Source: Spirochaetes bacterium RBG_16_67_19 (GTDB lineage Bacteria > Spirochaetota > Spirochaetia > SZUA-6 > DRHE01). Taken from it: DNA of 16,861 nt. The notes beneath the pieces are model-generated. The model was not told the DNA's origin. It was given only the letters and a program-made list of their open reading frames with translations, and did not search any database. Where the stretch lies: positions 8,952 to 25,812 of the forward strand of contig MIBK01000017.1 of assembly GCA_001829505.1 (NCBI GenBank), read 5' to 3'. Below are positions 1-6,915 of this stretch, piece after piece (the first letter of the stretch is position 1; the number at the start of each line of letters is the position of its first letter). The position numbers were made by a program, and so were the translations under genes.

Positions 1-966
1 CAGCCGGAACCTCCTCCCGAGGATGCGGTTTCGCTTCGACGTCAGGCCGCGGAGGCGCTGGCCGAAGGGCAGATTGCCCTGGCCCAGGAGCGGAGCGCCC
101 GCGCCCTGGAGCTCGAGCCCCATCAACCGGAGAGCCTGCTGCTGCGAGCGCGCGTGCTGGCGGCCTCCGGAACCTGGCCGCAGGCGCTGCGGCTGCTGGA
201 GCTGGAGCCGGTGGCCGGCCTGGCCGAGGCCATCCTGCTGCGGGCCGAGATCCTGGCCGTGCACGCCCGCGAGGAACAGCAGGCCCTGGAGCTGCTGCGC
301 AGCGCCCGGAACAGCCGCGACGCCCGCCTCCCGGAGCTGGAAGGCCGGATCCTGCTCGGCGCCGGCCGGGAAAACGAAGGACGCGAGGCGCTCTTGAGGG
401 CCCTGGAGCTGGAGCCGGGCCGCGAGCCGACCCTGCGGCTGCTGTTGGAGCAGGCGGTGCGCGCCGAGGGCTGGGAAGAGGCGGCCGGATACCTGGAACT
501 GCTGAACGCGGCGGAAGGCAGCGAGACCGACCAAGTCCTGGCCTACCGCGCTCAAGCGCGCCTCGGCAGGACGGAGCAGGCGCTGGCCATTGCCGCCCGC
601 CTTTACGCCGCCCGGCCGGAGGCCTACGCCGTAGAATACGCCTCTGCACTGCTGGAGAGCGGAGACTGGGAGCAGGCCCTGCGCGTCGTGGACCAGCACC
701 TGGGCGCGCCCGCCCCGCTGCTGTCCAGCAGGCTGCTGGTGGTCCGCGCCGAGGCGCTGGAGGCCCGGGACCCGGACCAGGCCATGGAGGCCCTGCAGCA
801 GGCGCTGGCCCTGGACCCGGCCAACTTCCCGGCGCTGGTCCGGCTGGGGGAGCTTTACGCATCGCGCCAGGATTACCGTCGGGCCCGGCAGTACCTGCGC
901 CTGGCCCTGGAATTGGATCCCACCAACGCCGAGCTGTCGGCCCGGCTGGAGGGGCTTAACTATTGA
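1..966 (+). CDS. TPR-repeat protein, 5' partial
   Basis: The frame is open from the left edge, so the gene begins outside the window; 321 residues are visible before TGA. An internal GTG at 154 could start a shorter ORF, but the frame upstream of it already reads as TPR-like sequence (ALAEGQIALAQE, RALELEP), so that start is unlikely. The protein is Leu/Ala/Glu/Arg-rich and made of degenerate TPR helices with recurring ALELEP or ALALDP ends. The clearest pair is at the C-terminus, around residues 258-321 (ALALDPANFPALVRLGELY, then LALELDPTNAEL). TPR arrays are protein-interaction scaffolds. No enzymatic domain is visible, so the role cannot be named. It is followed at 34 bp by a small cysteine-rich gene and then a TPR-like lipoprotein on the same strand, suggesting a cell-envelope or assembly context (inference). 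Confidence 0.85.
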   Translation, partial: QPEPPPEDAVSLRRQAAEALAEGQIALAQERSARALELEPHQPESLLLRARVLAASGTWPQALRLLELEPVAGLAEAILLRAEILAVHAREEQQALELLRSARNSRDARLPELEGRILLGAGRENEGREALLRALELEPGREPTLRLLLEQAVRAEGWEEAAGYLELLNAAEGSETDQVLAYRAQARLGRTEQALAIAARLYAARPEAYAVEYASALLESGDWEQALRVVDQHLGAPAPLLSSRLLVVRAEALEARDPDQAMEALQQALALDPANFPALVRLGELYASRQDYRRARQYLRLALELDPTNAELSARLEGLNY

Positions 967-992
967 CGGTAAAAAGACGAATATGTTAGTGT
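963..992 (+). promoter_or_regulatory. Weak promoter-like pair before the cysteine-rich gene
   Basis: TTGACG (963-968) overlaps the stop of the TPR gene and is followed after 18 bases by TAGTGT (987-992). The -10 match is poor. It is recorded because TAGTGT sits 7 bases before the ATG at 1000, the same geometry seen at better promoters in this window. Only an incomplete AGG lies before the start codon. Confidence 0.3.
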
Positions 993-999
993 AAACAGG

Positions 1000-1317
1000 A
1001 TGTCTGCCAAGTACGAGCAACCGGCGAGCAAGCACCTCCTCCTCAAGGACGCCGCGAGAGTGTTCTGCGCCAACTGCACGCATTGCAAGCTGGTGCGCAC
1101 TCCGGCCGGCAACGGCAGCCAGTACTACCTGCGCGTGCGCTGCGACGCCGGCTTGTGGAAAAAGAAACTCGGGGAAGAGAAGGTCTACAAGTATTTCACC
1201 GTGGCCCGGCGCACGATCGACACCTGCCCGATGTACGAGCCCATGGGGGACGCCCGCGAGTACCTCAAGGAGCTCAAGAAGAACCTGCCGATCAAGGACG
1301 AGATCTACTCCTACTGA
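1000..1317 (+). CDS. Small cysteine-rich protein, possible metal binder
   Basis: This is a 105-residue protein of unknown function. It carries a tight CxxCxxC cluster (C23, C26, C29 in FCANCTHCK) and two further cysteines, C48 (RVRCDAG) and C76 (DTCPMYEP). Five ordered cysteines in so short a protein suggest a zinc ribbon-like fold or an Fe-S site. That is inference from spacing, not family recognition. The rest is basic and aromatic (YKYFTVARR), with a Lys-rich C-terminal helix (EYLKELKKNL). There is no signal peptide, so it is probably cytoplasmic. The TGA overlaps the ATG of the following lipoprotein gene (ATGA), implying translational coupling. The ATG at 1000 has only a poor Shine-Dalgarno; see the promoter-like pair just upstream. 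Confidence 0.75.
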   Translation: MSAKYEQPASKHLLLKDAARVFCANCTHCKLVRTPAGNGSQYYLRVRCDAGLWKKKLGEEKVYKYFTVARRTIDTCPMYEPMGDAREYLKELKKNLPIKDEIYSY

Positions 1318-1742
1318 TGAACAAGGCCCTGCTGCTGTTGGTGCTGCTCCCGGTCCTGGGCTGGCTGGGCGGCTGCCAGACCGTCCCGTCGGAGATCCCG
1401 CCGGATTTGAGCCCCGCCGACTACTTCCAGAAAGCCCAGGAAGCCTCCGACGCGGGCAAGTTCGAGCTGGCGCTCAAGTACTACGGGTCCTTCCTGGAGC
1501 GGTATCCGGAAGAGCGCGACCGGGGCCTGTGGGCCCGCTACGAGATCGCCCTGCTGCACAGCAAGCTGAATGACGAGACCACCGCCCTGCGGCTGCTGGA
1601 CGAGCTGCTGGCGCAGTATGCCGGGGACGACGCCGCCCTGCTTCCCCAGGGCCCGCGCATCCTGGCCGAGAAGATCAAAGCCAAGCTGCAGGCCGCGAAG
1701 CCGCCGGTTGAGCAGCCCGCGCCGGCGGCCGAAAATCCGTAA
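1317..1742 (+). CDS. TPR-like outer-membrane-assembly-type lipoprotein
   Basis: The 141-residue product begins with a lipoprotein signal peptide: MNK, a hydrophobic run, and lipobox LGGC with the lipidated Cys at position 20. The mature part contains one TPR-like helical hairpin (YFQKAQEASDAGKFELALKY, then FLERYPE) and a second helical pair ending in LLAQYAGDDAALLP. It finishes in an Ala/Pro tail (PPVEQPAPAAENP). Small TPR lipoproteins of this form resemble BamD/YfiO or Tol-associated assembly factors. At 141 residues it is much shorter than BamD, so no specific assignment is made. The start is the ATG overlapping the preceding TGA. A longer open frame upstream is a shadow of the cysteine-rich gene. 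The TAA at 1740-1742 abuts the stop of the convergent gene with no spacer and no visible terminator. Confidence 0.8.
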   Translation: MNKALLLLVLLPVLGWLGGCQTVPSEIPPDLSPADYFQKAQEASDAGKFELALKYYGSFLERYPEERDRGLWARYEIALLHSKLNDETTALRLLDELLAQYAGDDAALLPQGPRILAEKIKAKLQAAKPPVEQPAPAAENP

Positions 1743-2186
1743 CTAGTAATCCAGGATCGCGGGGAACGGCGTTTCCGCCAGCCCCCGGCTGAAGGCCAGC
1801 AGGGAGCGCAGGCGCTGCAGGAAGGCCTGCGTCCAGGCGCACCAGGGAAAAGCATCGGATTCGAACGACAGAAACAGCACGTACCCGCCGTCACCCGGCT
1901 CCACGTAGCAGAAGGTGGGCTTCTCCTCGCCTTCCAAGCGCAGGAGGGCTTCCTGGCCGCAGGAAGCCTTCCGCCACCCGGCGGGCAGCACCAGCGGCTC
2001 CCGCGTGAAGTACACCTCGATCCGCCAGTCCCCGGCCTGGTACTCGCCCCGGTAGGCCTCCAGGACGTTGGGGGGAAAGAAGGGGATGCCGCGCGCGGCC
2101 AGCGGCCCGCGCAGCAGGATGGCTTGCCCGGACTGCGCGCCGGCCGTAGAGCCGGCCAGCAGAAGCAGGATCGCCAGAACGGCCAC
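1743..2186 (-). CDS. Small exported protein of unknown function
   Basis: The likely start is GTG at 2186, two bases after the glmS stop, preceded by GGTGGAG, giving 147 residues. The frame continues upstream for hundreds of codons, but that part is only a shadow of glmS. The N-terminus is a signal peptide (AVLAILLLLAGSTAGA, probable cleavage after AGA or AGAQS). The mature domain looks beta-rich (GDWRIEVYFTREPLVLPAGW, GGYVLFLSFES). It has three cysteines, roughly residues 76, 93 and 116, two of which could form a disulfide in the periplasm. I do not recognise the family. Close spacing suggests cotranscription with glmS; a functional link is not evident. It converges on the TPR-like lipoprotein gene. 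Confidence 0.65.
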   Translation of the reverse strand: MAVLAILLLLAGSTAGAQSGQAILLRGPLAARGIPFFPPNVLEAYRGEYQAGDWRIEVYFTREPLVLPAGWRKASCGQEALLRLEGEEKPTFCYVEPGDGGYVLFLSFESDAFPWCAWTQAFLQRLRSLLAFSRGLAETPFPAILDY

Positions 2187-2188
2187 GC

Positions 2189-4018
2189 CTACTCCACCGT
2201 GACGCTCTTGGCCAGGTTGCGGGGCTGGTCCACGTCCCGGCCCAGCTCCAGTGCGGCGTAATAGGCCAGGAGCTGCAGCGGCACCACCATCAGGAACGGG
2301 TTGAAGGTTTCGTGAACGCGCGGCACCTCGATCACGTCGTCGGCGATGCCCCGCACCTCGTTGTCCCCCTGGGCGCAGACCGCGATCACCCGGCCCCGGC
2401 GGGCCTTCACCTCCTTGATATTGCTCAGGAGCTTGTCGCGCAGGCCGTCGTCTGGGACCAGGAACAGGCAGGGAGTCTCCTCGCCGATCAGGGCGATGGG
2501 CCCATGCTTCAGCTCCGAGGCGCTGTAGCCCTCGGCGTGGATGTAGGAGATCTCCTTGAGCTTCAGGGCCCCTTCCATGGCCACCGGGTAGTTGATCCCC
2601 CGGCCCAGGAACAGGAAGTGCTGGTAATGGCAATAGCGGCGGGCCAGCTCGCGGATGCCGCGGCTCCCGGCCAGGATGGCCTCCACCTTGGCCGGGATGC
2701 TGGCCAGGTCCCGGATGAAGGCGCTGCCCGCGTCGGCGGACAGGTCGCGCATGCGGCCCAGCAGCAGGGAGAAAAGGTAGAACACCGTGATCTGGGAGGT
2801 GAAGGCCTTGGTCGAGGCCACGGCGATCTCCGGGCCGGAGTGGATATACACCCCCCCGTTGGATTCCCGGGGGATCGTGGAGCCCACCACGTTGCAGATG
2901 CCCAGCACCGTGGCCCCCTTGCGCTGCAGCTCGCGCATGGCGTACAGGCTGTCGATGGTCTCGCCGGACTGGCTGACCACGAAGTGCAGGGTGTTGCGCT
3001 CCACCACGGGGTTGCGGTAGCGCAGCTCCGAGGCGATCTCCACGGTGCAGGGGATGCGGGCGATGGATTCCAGCAGGTACATGCCCACCAGCCCCGCGTG
3101 CCAGCTGGTACCCGCGGCCACGATGCGCACGCGCTCCACGTTCAGCAGATCGCGGTTGGACATGTTCAGCCCGCCCAGATGGGCCGTGGCCTGTTCCAGG
3201 TCGATGCGGCCGCCCATGGCCCGCTTGATGGATTCCGGCTGCTCGAAGATCTCCTTCTCCATGAAGTGGGCGAAGCCGCCCTTCTCGATCTGCTCCAGCT
3301 CCCAGGACACCGGCTCGACCTTCTTCTGGATTTCCTGGTCCTTCAGGTCCGTGGTCCGCAGCTCCTCGGGAGTGAGGCAGACCAGCTCCCCGTCCTCCAG
3401 GTAGACCACCTGCTTGGTGTGGCCGATGATGGCCGTCACATCGGAGGCCAGGAAGGACTCCCCGTGGCCGATGCCCACCACCAGGGGCGAACCCTGGCGG
3501 GCCCCCACCAGGCGATCGGGGTGGTCGCGGTGCAGGCAAACGATGCCGTAGGTGCCTTTCAGCAGGGCCAGGGCCCGGCGCACCGCCTCCATCAAGTCGC
3601 CGCTGTAGTACTTCTCGATCAGGTGGGCGATGACCTCCGAGTCGGTCTCGGAGGCGAAGCGGTGCCCCTCGGAGGCCAGCTTCTCCCGGAGGCTCAGGTA
3701 GTTCTCGATGATCCCGTTGTGGGCCACGGCGATGCGGCCGCTGCAGTCCAGGTGCGGGTGGGCGTTCTGGTCGGTCACCTCCCCGTGGGTGGCCCAGCGA
3801 GTGTGGCCGATGCCGCAGCTGCCGGCCAGCTCCTCCGGGACCAGGGGGATAAGCTCGCGGATCTTGCCCTTGCGCTTGTAGAGGCTCAAGGGGCCGCCGC
3901 CTTCCGCCTGCACGCAGATGCCGGCCGAATCGTAACCCCGGTACTCCAGGCGCTTCAGCCCCTCCAGCAGCAGGCCGGCGGCCGGCTTAGGCCCGCAGTA
4001 ACCGATGATTCCGCACAT
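2189..4018 (-). CDS. glmS: Glutamine--fructose-6-phosphate aminotransferase (isomerizing)
   Basis: GlmS converts fructose-6-phosphate and glutamine to glucosamine-6-phosphate and glutamate, the entry step to UDP-GlcNAc for peptidoglycan and envelope glycans; it is cytoplasmic. The 609 residues match the usual length. Cys2 (MCGIIGY) is the glutaminase nucleophile exposed after Met removal, and HTRWATHG (72-79) is a glutamine-site signature. The class-II amidotransferase domain covers about the first 230 residues. Two SIS sugar-isomerase domains follow, with GTSWHA and SQSGET in the first and EGYSASELKHGP in the second. The protein ends in LAKSVTVE, which supplies the conserved C-terminal catalytic lysine. 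GAGG precedes the ATG. It lies 12 bp downstream of a cyclic-nucleotide-binding regulator on the same strand. No glmS ribozyme is apparent: the 12-bp gap is too short to hold one. Confidence 0.98.
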   Translation of the reverse strand: MCGIIGYCGPKPAAGLLLEGLKRLEYRGYDSAGICVQAEGGGPLSLYKRKGKIRELIPLVPEELAGSCGIGHTRWATHGEVTDQNAHPHLDCSGRIAVAHNGIIENYLSLREKLASEGHRFASETDSEVIAHLIEKYYSGDLMEAVRRALALLKGTYGIVCLHRDHPDRLVGARQGSPLVVGIGHGESFLASDVTAIIGHTKQVVYLEDGELVCLTPEELRTTDLKDQEIQKKVEPVSWELEQIEKGGFAHFMEKEIFEQPESIKRAMGGRIDLEQATAHLGGLNMSNRDLLNVERVRIVAAGTSWHAGLVGMYLLESIARIPCTVEIASELRYRNPVVERNTLHFVVSQSGETIDSLYAMRELQRKGATVLGICNVVGSTIPRESNGGVYIHSGPEIAVASTKAFTSQITVFYLFSLLLGRMRDLSADAGSAFIRDLASIPAKVEAILAGSRGIRELARRYCHYQHFLFLGRGINYPVAMEGALKLKEISYIHAEGYSASELKHGPIALIGEETPCLFLVPDDGLRDKLLSNIKEVKARRGRVIAVCAQGDNEVRGIADDVIEVPRVHETFNPFLMVVPLQLLAYYAALELGRDVDQPRNLAKSVTVE

Positions 4019-4030
4019 GCCTCTTTCCCT

Positions 4031-4654
4031 TTAAACGCCCAGCGGCTCGGAGATCAAGTCCAGCCCGGCTTCGTCCGCCAGCTCCAGGGAACCGGAGGCC
4101 AGGCGCACGATCCCGGAGCGCTCGAACTCTTCCAGCACCCCGCGAACCTGGCCCGGCTCCAGCTCCAGGTTGCGGGCGAACTCCTCCACGGTCCGCTCCA
4201 GCTCCAGCCCCCGGCCGCCGGCGGCCTGGAAACCCAGGCGCAGGTTCATGGCGATCAGGCCGCGGGCGTCCTTGCGGGCCAGGTGCCGCAGGTGCTGGTT
4301 GGCGTTGGACAGGCGGCGGCAGAGCTTGTCGATGATGTTCAGGGCGATCTTGGGGTTCTTGTTGATCATTCCCAGGAAGCCTTCCTGGTTGAAAGCCAGC
4401 AGGCGCACCGGCTCCAGGGTGGTGACGGTGGCCGTGCGCCGCTCCCGGGTCACCAGGGCCATCTCGCCGAAGAAGTCCCCCTTGCCCAGGACGGCCAGCA
4501 GCTGCTCCTTGCCCCCGATCAGGCGGGAGACCTTCACGCGGCCCCCCTGGATGATGAACATCTGGTCCCCTTCATCGCCTTCCTTGAAGATGACCGTGCC
4601 GGCCTGCCGATCCTGCCCGAAGCGGCTGAACAGCTCGGATTCGACGGGAACCAT
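4031..4654 (-). CDS. Crp/Fnr-like cyclic-nucleotide-binding regulator
   Basis: The product has 207 residues. The N-terminal part (about 15-110) is a cNMP-binding beta-barrel. Its phosphate-binding cassette reads FGEMAL (62-67) followed by RRTATV (72-77), with Arg73 and Thr74 where Crp-family proteins contact the cyclic phosphate, so ligand binding looks competent. A long helix follows (IALNIIDKLCRRLSNANQHL). The C-terminal region (about 145-200) has the look of a winged-helix domain (TVEEFARNLELEPGQVRGVL, then GIVRLASGSLEL), implying DNA binding. The start is supported by GAGGAGGCAGGG before the ATG. It is first in an apparent operon with glmS, 12 bp downstream. That arrangement would let a nucleotide signal act near amino-sugar synthesis (inference). 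It could instead be a non-DNA-binding cNMP effector, as the helix-turn-helix is divergent. Confidence 0.85.
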   Translation of the reverse strand: MVPVESELFSRFGQDRQAGTVIFKEGDEGDQMFIIQGGRVKVSRLIGGKEQLLAVLGKGDFFGEMALVTRERRTATVTTLEPVRLLAFNQEGFLGMINKNPKIALNIIDKLCRRLSNANQHLRHLARKDARGLIAMNLRLGFQAAGGRGLELERTVEEFARNLELEPGQVRGVLEEFERSGIVRLASGSLELADEAGLDLISEPLGV

Positions 4655-4676
4655 CCCTGCCTCCTCGCCCGTCCAA

Positions 4677-4703
4677 AGTATCGGATGCCCGGATGAAAAG
4701 CAA
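4677..4703 (-). promoter_or_regulatory. Weak promoter candidate for the regulator-glmS operon
   Basis: On the minus strand, TTGCTT (plus 4698-4703), a 15-base spacer and GATACT (plus 4677-4682) lie 22 bases before the regulator's ATG. The -10 resembles the GATAAT and GATAGT boxes at clearer promoters here, but the -35 and spacing are poor. It overlaps the 5' end of the divergent lipoprotein gene. Confidence 0.3.
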
Positions 4704-5751
4704 GAGACAACCCGCCGCCGTTGTCCGGGGTATGAACCGCTCCCTGTGCGCCCTGTTGCTGGGCCCTGCCGCCGTTTTGCTGATCGGATGCGGGGCCTTC
4801 GAAGACCTGCGGGAGAAGCTGGAGCCGGACCTCAGGCCCCCGATCCTGCTGGGCCTGCGAGCCCGCGGCCTGTCCCTGGAGCTGGACTTCGACGAGCCGC
4901 CGGTCTGCAGGCCGGACCAGGTACGCGCCAGTCCCCCACTGCAAGTAGCCGAAGCGCGGGTCGAGGTCAACCGCCTGAACCTGACCTGCCCTGGCCAGGT
5001 TCCCGGGCAGCGGTACCTGCTCGAGCTGGAGGTCGGGGATGCGCGCGGCAACCTGCTGGAGCTGGTCGTGGAGCTGTACGGCTACAATCCGCAGGCGCCG
5101 ATCCTGTTGATCAATGAGTTCACCACCCAGGGCTCCGACACCCACCCGGACCTGGTGGAGCTGTTCGCCGCCGGCGGCGGGGACATGTCCGGAGTCGCGC
5201 TGTATCAGGGCACCGCGGGCTCGTGGGACGACCGCCTGGTGTTTCCCGCCTTTTCGGTGCGCGCCGGCGAGTACCTGCTGGTGCATTTCAAGCCGCAGGG
5301 AATCCCCGAGGAGCGGGACGAGCCGGGAGACCCGGCCCTTTCCGCGGGCCTGGACGCCTGCATCACGGCCTACGACTTCTGGCTTCCCGGGGGCACGGGG
5401 CTTTCCGGGAACAACGGGGTCTTGAGCCTGTACGATCGGCCGGGAGGAGCTTTGCTGGACGGGGTGCTGTACTCCAACCGCAGCTCGACCTCCGACTCGC
5501 TTTATCGGGGATTCGGCAGCGCGGCCACTCTGGTGCGCGCCGAGGAGCTGTTCCGGGAAGGGGGATGGAGGGCAGCGGAAGAGAGAATCCGGCCGGAGGA
5601 CGCGATCAATCCGGACAGCAGCACGGCCACCCGCTCTCTGTGCCGCAGCTCGGACTCGCTGGACAGCGATGACGCCGGGGACTGGCATGTGGTACCTACG
5701 CGGGGTTTTTCTTTCGGGACTGCGAACAGCGACGAGCAGTACGTGCCCTGA
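4693..5751 (+). CDS. Lamin-tail-domain lipoprotein
   Basis: This is a secreted, lipid-anchored protein of up to 352 residues. The ATG at 4693 gives a 13-residue basic extension. The in-frame ATG at 4732 gives a conventional lipoprotein signal (MNRSLCALLLGPAAVLLIGC) with the lipobox Cys at residue 33 of the long form, and may be the true start; neither has a strong Shine-Dalgarno. Residues about 55-130 form a beta-rich N-terminal module. From about 137, ILLINEF followed by DLVELFAAGGGDMSGVALY, and then VRAGEYLLVHF, matches the lamin-tail (LTD) fold, an Ig-like module common in bacterial surface proteins. The C-terminus is Ser/Asp-rich with SSDSLDSDDAGDWHVVPTRG. Four cysteines downstream of the lipobox could form disulfides. 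A role in surface or periplasmic binding is inference. It is divergent from the regulator and convergent with thioredoxin. Confidence 0.8.
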   Translation: MKSKRQPAAVVRGMNRSLCALLLGPAAVLLIGCGAFEDLREKLEPDLRPPILLGLRARGLSLELDFDEPPVCRPDQVRASPPLQVAEARVEVNRLNLTCPGQVPGQRYLLELEVGDARGNLLELVVELYGYNPQAPILLINEFTTQGSDTHPDLVELFAAGGGDMSGVALYQGTAGSWDDRLVFPAFSVRAGEYLLVHFKPQGIPEERDEPGDPALSAGLDACITAYDFWLPGGTGLSGNNGVLSLYDRPGGALLDGVLYSNRSSTSDSLYRGFGSAATLVRAEELFREGGWRAAEERIRPEDAINPDSSTATRSLCRSSDSLDSDDAGDWHVVPTRGFSFGTANSDEQYVP

Positions 5752-5766
5752 CTGGTTACACGTACT
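5738..5766. repeat. Perfect inverted repeat spanning two convergent stop codons
   Basis: AGTACGTG (5738-5745) and CACGTACT (5759-5766) are perfect 8-base complements around a 13-base centre. The centre holds the TGA of the lipoprotein gene and the TTA (minus TAA) of thioredoxin. The arms encode the last residues of both proteins (EQYVP and KEYV). It could act as a weak bidirectional terminator, but it has no proper T-run. Confidence 0.6.
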
Positions 5767-6079
5767 CTTTGATCATGTCCTCCAGGATCTTGCGGGGAGC
5801 AGCGCCGATCTGCTGTTTGGCCACTTCCCCCTTATTGAATAGAAGGATGGTGGGGATGCTCACGATGTTGAACTTCATGGCCAGCTCGCTTTCCTGGTCC
5901 ACGTTGATCTTGGCCACTTTCACCTTGCCGTCGTGCTCTTCGGCCAGCTTGGTCAGCACCGGGCTGACCATGCGGCAGGGCACGCACCACTCCGCCCAGA
6001 AATCCGCGAGCACGGGGACGGCGGACTCCAGCACTTCCTTCTGGAAGGTGGCGTTGGTGACGTTCACTTCCGAGCCCAT
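5756..6079 (-). CDS. trxA: Thioredoxin with a CVPC active site
   Basis: This 107-residue thioredoxin is a cytoplasmic dithiol-disulfide reductant. Landmarks match classical thioredoxin numbering: buried Asp26, Trp31, Cys32 and Cys35, and cis-Pro76 in SIPT. The inter-cysteine pair is Val-Pro instead of the usual Gly-Pro, which could shift redox potential or partner choice. The usual glycines near the C-terminus are partly replaced (NKGEVAKQQIGAA keeps one). A strong GGAGG lies before the ATG. It follows the 255-residue gene on the same strand after a 62-bp gap with CAG/CTG-rich hairpins, and probably shares that gene's promoter. No thioredoxin reductase is visible in the window. It could be a specialised thioredoxin-like protein, but the fold assignment is firm. 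Confidence 0.95.
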   Translation of the reverse strand: MGSEVNVTNATFQKEVLESAVPVLADFWAEWCVPCRMVSPVLTKLAEEHDGKVKVAKINVDQESELAMKFNIVSIPTILLFNKGEVAKQQIGAAPRKILEDMIKEYV

Positions 6080-6090
6080 AGGACCTCCGA

Positions 6091-6140
6091 CGCAGCTACT
6101 GCTCTTGCAGCAGCGATGCAGCTGCTACTGCAGCAACATC
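6091..6140. repeat. CAG/CTG-rich tandem hairpins between the 255-residue gene and thioredoxin
   Basis: Nearly the whole gap is built from GCAGC/GCTGC words. One stem is CTGCT (6099-6103) with AGCAG (6109-6113). The second is GATG (6115-6118) with CATC (6137-6140), enclosing GCTGC (6121-6125) and GCAGC (6130-6134) around a TACT loop. There is no T-run, so it is not a typical terminator. It may be an intra-operon RNA structure. Confidence 0.6.
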
Positions 6141-6141
6141 G

Positions 6142-6909
6142 CTATTGCTTGCGCTTGAACTCCTTCAGGCGGAAATCCCGGATGATGCCCTGGATGAAGG
6201 CCTGTATCTCCCGCAGTCCGCTCCGCGAGCCTTCTTCCAGCTGCGGGTAGTTGGCGTCCACCCGCTCCAGGATCTCGCCCAGGTCGTGAAGGAGAAAAGC
6301 GCTCTCCAGTATATACTCCTTCTCCTGCCTGTCAATAGCCAGGTAGTCGCGGGGAAAGCGGTTGGCGTGATACAGGTAGCGGCTCAGGCCCGAGGGAACC
6401 CCGTCGCTGCCGCGCGCGGCCAGGTGCCGCAGCTTGCCCTCCAGGTTCAGCATGGTTAGGGAGCTGCGGTAATAGGCGGTGTTGCGCAGGCAGGTGGTCA
6501 GCACCTCCCAATGCTTTTCCTCCAGCCGGCACATGGCCCCCAGCAGGCGCCGCAGCTCCTCGCTGGCCACCGGGTGGAAGGGCACCTCCGGGTACTTGCG
6601 CATGCGGGCCAGGTTCTCCTCGACCATGCGCTCCACCCGCTCGGTGACGCTCTCCGGGGCGGGCTCCTCCGCCTGGCCGGAGCCGACCCGCTCCTCCTCC
6701 CGGTGGATCAGCTCCTCCACCGCGCTGATCTCGGCCATCAGGAAGTTGGAGATGTCGGTGGAGGCCTTGATGGCCTCGATGTAGCGGTCCTCGAAGGCGT
6801 TCTTGATCGAGCGCGGCTTGAAGTACTTGTAGATGTACTCGTCGTAGCGCCGGCGAATCTTTTCGACAGCCCTGCTGATCTCGTTGGGGGTGAGCTTCGG
6901 CAGCGCCAT
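6142..6909 (-). CDS. Conserved-looking helical protein of unknown function
   Basis: A 255-residue, highly charged and mostly helical protein with no signal peptide or membrane segment. I do not recognise a named domain. The N-terminus (NEISRAVEKIRRRYDEYIYK, then KPRSIKNAFEDRY) is basic. A helix at about 45-75 contains MAEISAVEELIHREEERV. A low-complexity Gly/Glu/Pro linker follows at about 76-90, then a second helical domain with AMCRLEEKHWEVLTTCL and YLYHANRFPRDY. The C-terminus is Lys/Arg-rich. No catalytic pattern stands out. The start is fixed by a promoter whose -10 box lies 6 bases before the ATG, with no Shine-Dalgarno, so a leaderless transcript is predicted. It is followed by thioredoxin and preceded by ssb, with 41 bp between its start and the ssb stop. 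Confidence 0.75.
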   Translation of the reverse strand: MALPKLTPNEISRAVEKIRRRYDEYIYKYFKPRSIKNAFEDRYIEAIKASTDISNFLMAEISAVEELIHREEERVGSGQAEEPAPESVTERVERMVEENLARMRKYPEVPFHPVASEELRRLLGAMCRLEEKHWEVLTTCLRNTAYYRSSLTMLNLEGKLRHLAARGSDGVPSGLSRYLYHANRFPRDYLAIDRQEKEYILESAFLLHDLGEILERVDANYPQLEEGSRSGLREIQAFIQGIIRDFRLKEFKRKQ

Positions 6910-6915
6910 TACCCC

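Noticed and set aside
2187..3539. Upstream extension of the small exported protein's frame
   Set aside because: It overlaps glmS in the same orientation in another frame and has Gly/Pro/Arg/His shadow composition; a GTG with a Shine-Dalgarno just after the glmS stop precedes a signal peptide.
4019..4030. glmS ribozyme
   Set aside because: Only 12 bases separate the regulator stop from the glmS start, far too short for the ribozyme core.
2312..4696. 794-residue open frame on the plus strand
   Set aside because: It is antisense to glmS and the cNMP regulator, both with strong family motifs; its His/Gln/Val-rich composition is typical of a GC-rich shadow frame.
4534..5688. 384-residue minus-strand open frame
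   Set aside because: It is antisense to the lamin-tail lipoprotein, with Gln/Arg-rich low-complexity sequence and no motifs.
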